From Caenorhabditis elegans (taxonomy: Eukaryota > Nematoda > Chromadorea > Rhabditida > Rhabditidae), in assembly GCF_000002985.6 (NCBI RefSeq), contig NC_003283.11:9238001-9302000 (forward strand): a stretch of 64,000 nt of DNA. Reading direction: 5' to 3'. Below, in pieces: positions 50,181-59,872 of this stretch. The notes beneath the pieces are model-generated. The model was given only the letters and a program-made list of their open reading frames with translations. It had not been told where the DNA came from and did not search any database. How positions within the stretch are numbered: the first letter of the stretch is position 1; the number at the start of each line of letters is the position of its first letter. Both the position numbers and the translations under genes were made by a program.

Positions 50181-52682
50181 CCAATTGGGAAATATTCCGG
50201 TTTCTTTTGGGTATTCTCCACGTTGTTTGATATGGCATTGTATGAGTGAATGCACATGGAAAAAGAGCAACTCATTCAGCAACTATTGCAATTATTTTCC
50301 ATTCAAAAATATATGAAACTGGCAGAAAACTTCTGATTTCAGGGTTTTTAATCTTTAAATTTAGATAGTACGTTTCTGAAATCATAACAGTTGCATCTAC
50401 ATAACAAATTTGATTTACTCAATGTTCAATAATTAGTTGTATTACCACTTTTCAAAAATATTTAGGGAAACTTTTTTTAAAATTTTATGGAAAATGAAAG
50501 GAAGGCAACACGAATAGAAAAGCGAAATATGAATTGAAAAATGGAATCTAATGAAGCAACTAATACTGTATTTTAACTTTCAGTATTGCAGCCTTCAATA
50601 GCATTGCACTGAATAGTCGCTTTTCGAAATTTCGAAAGTATTACATGTTCTATTAATCATGCGGTCTCTGTTAGTGTCACAGTTTTAATGATTTATCGAA
50701 AATTTGTACTGAATGCAAGATGAATGAAAAACTGTATATTTTAAAGCAAAGTGTCATAAGAGGTTTTCATTTAAAAAAAACGAAGAACTTTCAGTCAAGT
50801 CCAGAAGAAAAGCTGTAGAAGGTTGAAAACCGAAAAAGGAAAAGCGATCTGGTCGAGTGTCTCATATTCAACTTCTCGCATCATTGAACTCTGGTATTGT
50901 TTCCTTTTCACTTTTCCTCCGAGCGGCTCTCGACTGACCATCTATGTGACAAGGTAAACAAAAACTGTGACAACTGATATTAATGCAATAGTGCGAACGA
51001 GCAGTTCACGAGAACAAACACACGCGGCTTTTGGGATAACTAGTCAATATCCATTTTCCTATTTGGGAGAAGCGTAAAAGGAAGTGATAATCAAAAGTAA
51101 CGAAACGGTTTGAGATGAGACAGTGTTCGTGTGAGACTACGGTCGGAACAAAACAAGTGTCACAGGTTTGGAGAAGACGAGAAAGAGAGAGAAAGAGCAC
51201 ATCATTCCTGTTGACTCAGCTGGGATTTTGATTCGAAAAAGGGTGTGGTGAACGGTTGGAATTCAACACAATTGTTCGTCACTAAATTTAGACAAAAGAA
51301 GCACATTGAATGGGTGCAGTTTTCAAAAGTGAGGTAGATTACATCGAACTACCCGCAACAGAACTGATCCAAGAAAAACAAGTACGCTTTCGGAAGAAAT
51401 GGGTGAATGATTTATTTTTAAACCCTGAACAGGTTATGGAACAACTGCTGTTCTTTTTTACCTCAAAAGTTTGTTTCTTCGGTATTGTATCTTGGTTTCT
51501 TGAAAGATCCACCCAAACATAGCATATCCGTTCAGTTTTTATTTGGAAAAGCTAGTAATCTCAAAGTCAAAACGAGCGTTTAAAAATATAAGTGTACGTT
51601 CAATTAGTACATTCAAGAAATTCAGGAAACCTGAATTAAAATTCATGATAGGTATGTTCTTATATATTACTTTTCGAACCAAAAACAGAACGCGTCAGTT
51701 TAGCTTCAGAATTCTTATACATAGATTGATTCCCAACTGATTGTTTTAGGGTTTTCGAAGCAAAATTGTTCTTCATTGAATATCTTCGTTGGCTTGATGT
51801 GAGTTCAAGCGACCACATGAAACCTAGAAAGAATTCAGAAGTAATGAAATGAAATTATATGCTAACCTTCAGGTGAAAGTTATTCCTGAATGAGTAAAGA
51901 AAATGTGCGAAACTGTAAAGATGAGAAAAAAGATGCAATTTGAGACGCCGCCACCTCAAGCTAACAAGATAAGACAATGTAGAATTACAGGTTAGTATTC
52001 TTCCGTATGCCAGATTGCATTTGTGTACCGCCTCAGTGGCAATCGGTAAGGTCGGAGGCACCGCCTGCGGTTGAAACCGGCTCCGCGTGTGTGTGTCATT
52101 TGATTGAGAAATATCATTAGTTGCTTGGAGGCAAAGATATTGCGCAACCTTTCCGCTTCACCCCATTTCACGCGCCTAGAAAGTTACGGGGGCACGGCGG
52201 AAAGTTGGTGATGCTCCCCGCTGCTGCTGGTTGCATATAGTCATATCGTTCGCATTTAGAGTACTTTCTTGAATGAGCATGAGCATGCAAGGAGCATACA
52301 CTCTCGCATTGCTCTTCACTCTGATCACGCAATTCCTCTTTTCTTTTGGTAGGCGAAGAAGAAACAAACTCTTGAGCGGAAAATAGCGGAATGCATGCGC
52401 TTGGTTTCGTCGGTGAGCATTGCAAGATTAGAAATAAAACAAAGAGAACAAGGCGGTTAACGTACGGGATTACTTGATTTTTTGTGAGAAACGTTTTTTC
52501 GAGGTTAAGTATGAACTAGCAAAAAATTATCTCGTTATATCACGACCAACTTTTAAAAAATTTGAAATATTTATTTTGAGCTTTGAAAAAACTAACATAA
52601 TAGAAAGACATCTGGCATGGTTGTTCGTTCTAAATTTGAGATCACAGATCTAAAAACTGGCATAAAAAAAGAAAAAAAATGA
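50181..52682. other. intergenic region
   Basis: No gene I can support. A GC-richer patch at 52023-52095 has a weak tRNA-like look but lacks a usable acceptor stem. The frames at 51310-51522 and 51543-51740 on the plus strand are unsupported. Confidence 0.45.
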
Positions 52683-54163
52683 TTATGAACTTTCTGATGA
52701 GTTTGTTTCTTGAGAAGAAGTTGAAAAAGATGACGAAGACGAAGACGATGATGTTCTGAAATCAATTTTTGTTTGAAAGTTTTAATAGTCTGTCTTACTT
52801 AGCAGAACTGGATGACGGTGAGGATAAAGATTCCAAACTCTGTGCACTTCCGATTCTTTCAACTTTGTATGGTAGTGGTGGTTTATTGAACCTGAAAATA
52901 CTTTTAGATTTAAATTTATAATGTGTTTAAACTGCACCTCTGATTTTTATCTCGACTTCTTGAACTTCTTCTACTATTTTGTACATTTGTATTCAAACCG
53001 ATTTTCTTAATCAGTTCATCAGCTGCTTTTTCTAAATCATCCTGTAAATAAATATAAATTATTTCAAAAACCAAAATATTGAAAATACCCATGAGATAAC
53101 TCCGGCTAGTTTTTCCATATGTCGTCTGATGGAATTCATTATCATTTGGTCAGAATATGTGTCATTTTCAATTAAATCAGTTAGAACTGCATCCTTGAAT
53201 TTATTGATTCTTTCCAACTTTTTTGCTTTTTTTGAATTTTCTTCAGCTTTTGAGTGATGGTCTTTTGATGGCTGCAATGCGTAATCAAAATTATATTTCT
53301 CAATTTCAATAATTACCGTTTTTCTCCTGGGTGGCTGATAGTTTCGATTCTCAAGTAACTTCGGCTTCACGAGATCTGTCAGACTTGATCTAATTGGTAA
53401 CGGCAGTCGTAGTCCATGTGGATCTCCATTTCGTCCATTCACAAAGTCAGTTAATTCACGTTGTGACTTGCTAAGTGCTTTTCGTTTGAATGGATCAGCA
53501 GATGAAGCTCGTTTTGGTAAGTAATGTATGCCTGAAACATTAAACATTTGATAAAATATTTAAAAGTACTTCAAGAAGCTGAAACTTCACAATCTTATTT
53601 CAGATAATTTTAGATTTACACTAATAAGTATAATACTTTTTGAAATAATTTTTCGTTTTTATTTTTAAAAAAATCAGATGTTTCTGGACTTAGCATCGTG
53701 TATAACATTGCAGTCAAGCGAGTTTAATTCTAATTTTAATCACGAAAAAATTTATGTCAAGTTGTTTCTTGAATTTTTCAAAGTTTCATAACTGACTTTT
53801 TAAAAAAATCTCACACAGACAAGGCTGGATCTCAAAGAGTTATACTTAAAGCGGTATGTAAGATACTCATAGTAAATTTCCAGACTTTGAAACCAGACTC
53901 TGATAGTGAGACTTTGATAGTAAAGTAAATCATTTAGTTGAATGTTATAACTCTGATGTTATAAGTTTTGGATCCACATACTTGTGAAATGTTTAAGATA
54001 TTTTTATTGTCTCCTTATTGAAATTCAACTTACTAATTGGACTATTATACATTGAATGTGGGGGTGTCGCATCAACAACATGTGGAATTCCTTTTGCTAA
54101 TCGAAAATGATGAGACATAATGGTTTCTGGTGAAATTGCCCATTGGTTTTTTGATGCTCGCAT
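52683..54163 (-). CDS. SPATA7-like protein (candidate ciliary transition-zone protein)
   Basis: Six exons, 54034-54163, 53317-53531, 53089-53271, 52938-53041, 52799-52891 and 52683-52755, give 265 residues, shorter than the vertebrate SPATA7 proteins. Two parts recall SPATA7. Near the N terminus, IMSHHFRLAKGIPHVVDATP resembles the conserved N-terminal His/Ala-Lys segment. At about 138-195, FKDAVLTDLIENDTYSDQMI, RRHMEKL and a following Leu-rich helix match the C-terminal conserved domain in spacing. SPATA7 is a photoreceptor connecting-cilium/transition-zone protein in mammals. The last 40 residues are an almost pure Ser tract. The start ATG follows a TTTCCAG acceptor directly. The intron 53272-53316 is 45 nt, in frame and stop-free, so a 280-residue form is possible. 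An X-box lies 262 bp upstream. The gene model is good; the family call is a similarity judgement by eye. Confidence 0.72.
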
Positions 54164-54424
54164 CTGGAAATATTTAGTTAAAATTTTATTGAACATAAGA
54201 ATAACTAAACGTTATATAAAAGCTTTTGAGAGAACATGTATAGAAGTGACTTTGCCAACAAAGGAAGAGTGGTGTCTTTCTCCGGAAATTAAAAATAAAA
54301 AATTCGTGTGAGAAATTACTTTGTTATGGGAAGAACAGAAAACGATTTAGTTTTCCCAGGAGAGAGCTCTTCAAATTAGTTGAAACATAACAGACGGAGA
54401 GTGTAGAGACCCGGTCTCCGGAGA

Positions 54425-54438
54425 GTATCCATGGCAAC
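54425..54438. promoter_or_regulatory. X-box (RFX/DAF-19 binding site)
   Basis: GTATCCATGGCAAC fits the C. elegans X-box consensus GTHNYYATRRNAAC at every position. DAF-19 uses this site to switch on cilium genes in sensory neurons. It lies 262 bp upstream of the SPATA7-like start codon (minus strand) and 68 bp upstream of the microprotein ATG (plus strand). Worm X-boxes usually lie within about 250 bp of the start, most often nearer 100 bp. The near-palindromic core lets it serve either direction. Confidence 0.8.
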
Positions 54439-54505
54439 CAATGCGGAGGTTTAGCTAATAAATCGCGTTTTCGTATCAAGTGTTGTTAGACGGAATGGGA
54501 TTAAG

Positions 54506-54884
54506 ATGTTGGGAAAAGTAGGCAGCTTTATTAAATTTGTCTTATATGGAATCCTTTTCATCATTTTAAGGGATTCTCAGGTATAATTTAGATGATACTT
54601 TTTTATATTAGAACTAAAACTCATAAATAGCTATTCAATTTTTACGTACAATACATATTTAGATGTATTTTTCTGGTGTACAAATGATTTTTACTTTCAA
54701 AAGTAAGTTCCAAGCTAAAAGCGCATCTGTTTAAAAATCGAGGAGATAAATGAACTGAAATCAGTGAATAACAGATAAAACACTCCAAAAATTTTAGATT
54801 TTTGAAAATTTTGTCAACGTTTTGGAAATTTGCCAAAATTACTGTTATGTATTCGAAGCAGAACCAGGAGGCGAAGAAGAGTAG
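54506..54884 (+). CDS. 53-residue membrane microprotein, divergent from SPATA7-like gene
   Basis: Two exons, 54506-54580 and 54798-54884, join in phase 0 and give 53 residues. The donor CAG/GTATAA and acceptor ATTTTAG are acceptable. The stop at 54882-54884 is followed 30 bp later by AATAAA (54914-54919), the right place for a poly(A) signal. Residues 7-22 (SFIKFVLYGILFIILR) form one hydrophobic segment; the C terminus is acidic (EAEPGGEEE). An X-box ends 68 bp before the ATG. Against it: an out-of-frame upstream ATG (54494) starts an eight-codon frame that overlaps the start, and the second exon is AT-rich. I do not recognise a family. If real, the promoter suggests expression in ciliated neurons. 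Confidence 0.5.
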
Positions 54885-55364
54885 TTTATTATTACATAAC
54901 TAACAATTGTAAGGAATAAATAGAAAGTTAGTATACATAGATAGTGAGTTCACGTTACACGATCTTCATATCCACGTCGAGGGTTACGTACACGTAGATA
55001 CAAAACAATTACCAAACTTGCAAAGAATAGCCAACATTTGGAAAAATATAAACATTTGAAACAAAATTGTTAACAAAAATTGTTAACGATGTGAGTAATT
55101 ACAACTCTTTGTTACCGAATTTCATTAAAAAATTGGAAAATTTCCTGACCCATTTGGCCATTTTGAAATTATTTTAACAATTTTAACAACTGACGCTCCT
55201 CTGTAAATTTTTCATTCTCTTCCAAATAAAACTTACTCATTTCATACATAAACCTGCATAAAATTTTCATCTACAGCCTTCAATAATAATTTTTCTGTAA
55301 CAAAACAATAAAAACGACCTAAATTTTTACAAAATTGATAAGTGGTCTAAAGGTATCAGAGAGG

Positions 55365-55680
55365 CAGTGGGTGAGCGACAACTCGCAAGCGCTATCCGGC
55401 CACTGCACCGCGCGGAGGCTTTTGCCTGCTGCCTTTCGGCCCTGAGCCGTATACCGCTCCTTATGCGCCCGGGACCGCCCGCCTTCCGCCAGATGACCCC
55501 TAGCGACGCAGCGCTTGGCACGGACGCTCGGTCGCCGTTGCCAGCAACACCCAAAGGGCTCCTCCCTTCACTCCATCCACACTTATCTACCGCCAAGAAG
55601 CTGGCTTACAGACGCCCGCCACGACGCCCGGTGGCAAAACGGAGAAGACTAGCGTGCATATGCAAACCAAATGCAACGGA
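55365..55680. other. GC-rich island of unknown origin
   Basis: About 300 bp of strikingly GC-rich sequence (many GCGC, CCCGG and CCGCC words) in a window that is otherwise strongly AT-rich, with sharp edges on both sides. Both strands stay open across it: about 129 codons on plus (55367-55753) and 89 on minus (55327-55596), rich in Ala, Pro and Arg. The left edge, TGGTCTAAAGGTATC at 55341-55355, looks like the D-arm/A-box of a tRNA gene, but no matching B-box or acceptor stem was found. It may be a SINE-like or foreign insertion. Confidence 0.6.
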
Positions 55681-55844
55681 CAAATGCTATATGTTCTCTT
55701 TCAACCCAGGCTCCTTTTCCCATAAGGCTCTCTTGCTAGTTAATTATCTTTAGAGCGCGTTTGCACATTTATTTTCCAAATTACGATTCGCAAATAATAG
55801 CCAAATACATGTAGTTTTGAATAATAAATAATAATTTCAAATGA

Positions 55845-56130
55845 TATAAATATTTTTAAAAAGTAATTTAATACTGATACATTCAGAGAGAATTTTTAAA
55901 ATACAATTTCAGAATAGTGTCTTGGCACCTAACATATCGTTCCGTACCGTTTGTGGTGTTTTCAAATGTTTTTCGTGGCAAGACATGCATTAATGTTTGT
56001 ATTTATTCTAATTGAAGACTAAATGAAACTGTTAATTGTCTAATTAGACTGATTAAGTATGTTCTAGAAAGTTGAATTAAATTTATAATTTCCAAAAAAA
56101 AATTTCAAAATCGCGCAAATTAGTTTCAGG
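55845..56130 (+). repeat. direct repeat, copy A
   Basis: It shares an ordered series of words with copy B at 57260-57506. It opens with ATAAATATT and AAGTAATTT, then has TTCAGAGA, ACAATTTCAGAAT with GTGTCT, ATTAATGTTTGTAT, GAAGACTAAA, GTTCTA, and ends in TATAATTTCCAAAAAAA and TTCAAAAT. Same orientation, clearly diverged. No TG...CA ends, so a long terminal repeat is not supported. Confidence 0.75.
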
Positions 56131-56450
56131 ACAACGTTTGGCACCTATTATAATATGGATGGGAGAACATGAAAAATGAAAAAGTTCAGTCTATGACTAT
56201 TTGTCGAATTTGTTTCATGCAAAAAAATTTATTAGGAATAATATTGCTCCGAAGGGAATAGACTGACAAAAGTAAATAGGGTGCAATTTTTTTTTTTGGA
56301 TTACTTGGAGGTTTTTAAAAGAATAAATCACATTCCTTATTCAACAACGTATTTATTGTTTCTGATTTATTTTAAATCACGAAAACCAAAATTTTAAGAT
56401 TTTTGTTTGAAAAATACGGAAAATGCAAAAAGGTTAACCGTGGTTTCACC

Positions 56451-56647
56451 TTCAAAGAGTACTGTAGCTCCCAAGTATTTACTTGTCGCTGCGGAATTGA
56501 TTTTCAAAAACGATTTCCAATAAAAAAATATTTATTAATTGAGAAACTTAAAAAATTCTTGAAAATAATTGTTTAACTTATAAAAGTGACTGAAAAATGG
56601 CGACATTTCAAACGACAAATATTTGAGAGCTACAGTACCCTTCAAAG
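56451..56647. repeat. foldback (inverted-repeat) element
   Basis: The left arm at about 56451-56490 (contains GTACTGTAGCTCCCAAGTAT) pairs with the right arm at about 56612-56647 (contains ATATTTGAGAGCTACAGTAC). About 35 bp can pair with some mismatches, around a loop of about 120 bp. Arms with GAGCTACAGTA are common in worm palindromic repeats, so this is probably a small non-autonomous DNA element. Confidence 0.7.
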
Positions 56648-57259
56648 CCGCACTGCATTTCAAAAACACCTGTCGTGTCGAGACCTGGATAATATGAATA
56701 AAACTTTTCATTAATTATGAAATATTTTGAATTAATACCCGAACAAATGTATGAGTCATAATCGCAATTATTATCTAACACAAACTGGATCCGTGTTTGC
56801 CTTCCATGGAAGCTTCCAGTCTGATATTATCAATTGCCAGAAATTGATGCTTCTTAACGTTTTCAGTCACGAAAAATTTGTGAAACCAGAGAAAGGATTT
56901 TTCATATTATTTTAAAATTTTACCTTTCTAGATCCTTCCTTCAAATTCACTTTCTGTTAGCTTCTCCAAAACGAATCTTTACACCTTGAGCTTTGGAGAA
57001 ACCGAACGTATGTAGACATCAAATATCAAGTAACTATCATAGGAAAAAGAGAATTTCGACGATTCGGCGACAAATATATTTTCGGATTCAGATTTGATAT
57101 CACTTCCAACATATGCAAACCCAACTGAAAAATAAAGTAAAAAAGTTGGATGATTAGAATTTTAAATTTAAACTTTAGATTGATCATCCAGGTTAACTCT
57201 CTGAATTCATGTATACATAAATGTCTATTTCCAACGGGACGATCATTGAGACTCCATGC

Positions 57260-57506
57260 ATAAATATTCTAAAAAAGTAATTTGATACAGATAGGTTCAG
57301 AGAAAAGTTTTCTTTGAATACAATTTCAGAATGGTGTCTCGGTCCCTAATGTTTTTTTGCGTGGCGAGATCTGGATTAATGTTTGTATGAACTCTAATTA
57401 AAGACTAAACATAAAACTTTGGTAATTTTCGAACTATGTTCTAAAAAATTAAATTAACAATATAATTTCCAAAAAAAACTTCAAAATTGCGAAAAAATTT
57501 TTTCAG
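57260..57506 (+). repeat. direct repeat, copy B
   Basis: This is the partner of copy A, about 1.4 kb downstream and in the same orientation, slightly shorter. Similarity ends abruptly at a TTTTTTCAG in this copy. The space between the two copies contains the foldback element, which is present only once. Confidence 0.75.
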
Positions 57507-59872
57507 CTGAGCTTTTGGTCATTGGTACACAATGTATGTACTACACATTAAGAAAACAATCAAGCTCGCATGAACAGAAAATCACTTCTCCCTAAAAACA
57601 AACAAGGAAAAGTTAACAAAAAGAGTTGAGAACGAGGATCTCATAATCTTTTTCTCAAACTAGGCGAACTGTGTGTAATCCTCTGAAATGTGTGTGTAAT
57701 TCTACCTCCGCTCTCTTCTCGAAAACCACAATCATAAATTGTTGACCATCGAACTTTTAGAGAGTATGTTGAAGTGATAGAGACACAGAAATAGCTCCGA
57801 TGGTGTTCCGCTGAGAATTTTCTAATTTCTATCATCAAATCATCATCATCTTTGCCACACACACACACACAAACACAGCTAAGAGCACATATTTCAACGT
57901 GTTTTACACCGAGAATGTATGTCTGCGTATCTTAAGAATCGTCCTTCTCTTAATAATTGGAAACGAGCTTCACATCACATTCAAAGACCAGCCGGGACCC
58001 TTCAAAATATAGTTTTCATGTTCCTGCTTTTTCAAACTTTTCAATTTTTTAAATTTTCAAGGTCCTCCATGTTTCATCCTGAACCTTCTTATGACACTTC
58101 TGTTGTATCTGATGGATGGTGCTACCCTGCTCACACACCTGGCAGTATTCCAGAGATAAATAGAAATATAGAAGAGAATCAGAAGAGAGAAACACAGACA
58201 AAAATCATGTGTGTTAAAAATATATATTATCATGTTCTGTTCCATCTTTATTTTCTCTTTTCCAATTCACCGCCCCCCTGCTCTTATCCGTTCGTTCGCA
58301 AACAATGATGATGTTTTGCTGTGCTTTTCTGAGCAGTTTTGCTCCCACGCTGTATTGGTCTACTAATTATAATAGGGTTTCTTAACAGATAACTGTTATT
58401 TTTATCGTTTGGGGCATTATTTCTATAATTTACTCCAAGCCTTTGTTACACACAGTAGACCTTTTTAACACTAACACTTTAAAAAATTTGAAAAAATCGG
58501 CCTTCGTAGAAAATCGTAAATACTTATCATTGGCGAAAAAATAAAGAGAAAGCTATAGCAATTTGTTTGTTTTCAGACTCTTTATACAAAAATTAGAGTA
58601 AGAATACTACTTTTTCAATTTTGCCCTTTTTTTTAATTATTCCAAAATCATCATTAACAAATATAACATGACAAATATAACATTGCTTGTTAGATGTTTT
58701 CGTTTTAAAGACTAAATAGTTTTTTTTTTCAATTTTAATCTCCATATTATAATCTAAAATCCATTTAGATATTATACTAATTTTTGGGCAATTATTTCCG
58801 TTCTACCTTTATTTGTCTTGAAATCAATACATGATTGATAGCATGATAACAATATGTGATAATCTCATCCTTCCAATTTTGCATAGACTCAGAAATTCAG
58901 TTTCACAATTTACTGCATATTGATCTTCCATTCCCATCACACATGCCTTCAACGTGATTCATTCAACAGAAAACTGTCCGATCGTCGAACATTAACCATC
59001 ATCACTACTGTTCATTCCTTGTCCCCGTTTCAAAATTGCTCATTCCTTCCCACCCGTGCTTTTCCTTCCCTATTCCATCATCTGAATCTCTATACTTCGA
59101 GTGCTCTCTAGTATTTCTTTTGCTCTCGCGCGCGCGCTCGTCGCCACCATCACACTGACAACGACTTAACATTGTTTTGTACACGGATTATCAAGTGGTT
59201 TCCGAGAGAGATAGTGACTACGACCACAGACGATTCGAGACGGTATGACGGAATTGCCTGCTTGTCCTGATCGCCCTCTTGCACTTTTCGAACCATTTTG
59301 GTCTAGAAATTTGAACGAATAAACATTCAATGGAAGGAAAAGTGTGATAAGAACAATCCACTTGACTGTGAACAAGTGAAAAAAAAAGGATTCCGTATGA
59401 CCAAAAGCCAACTGACTAAACTCATGAAACAACTACAGTGCATCTTTTTTCTATTTTCTTATCATGTTTTAATCGTTGCTCTTTCTCGTTTTCTCTTTCT
59501 ATCTATAAATCTATTTATCTACAATATCTTTTCATTTTTCCCATCTCAAAATATTTATTTATTCTGTTCGTTCGTTTATATCAGTTGCAAATAATCAATC
59601 AATAATATTAATATATTTCCGTTTTTTGCAGGCGAGGCGACTTTTTTGTGTTTTCCCAATAGTGTGACGAACAGTGCACACGATTCAACGTCAGTTCTTG
59701 ATCGAGGCTTTCAATCGATTACTCCCCAAAATTCAACGACCAAATTCTTTCTTTATTTTTTTTAAATATTCATTTCCCCAATTTCATTCTGCCGCATCAA
59801 GTGCAGAAGAAAATAATCATCGATCAGTGGAACTCTGAACAAGAACTCTGACGACAAAAAGAAGTAAAAGAT

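Larger units (their letters stand above)
54885..59872. other. intergenic region with GC island, repeats and upstream exons
   Basis: It contains the GC-rich island 55365-55680, the diverged direct repeats 55845-56130 and 57260-57506, a foldback element at about 56451-56647, a (CA)8 tract at 57856-57871, and the promoter and 5' untranslated part of the MIF4G gene. A non-coding exon of that gene probably starts at 59632, just after a TTTTTTGCAG acceptor, and runs to the start codon at 59873. A still earlier non-coding exon may end at the GTATGA donor near 59241. No other gene is convincing. Confidence 0.5.

Noticed and set aside
51310-51740. Two consecutive plus-strand frames
   Set aside because: They do not join in phase with good splice sites and show no family features.
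52023-52095. tRNA-like patch (GTGGC...GGTAAGG and GCGGTTGAAACC)
   Set aside because: No acceptor stem or proper T-loop can be formed; at best a very old tRNA relic.
57919-58308. 129-codon plus-strand frame
   Set aside because: Parts look protein-like, but no splice model keeps frame, the middle is a pyrimidine tract, and this length is within chance expectation.
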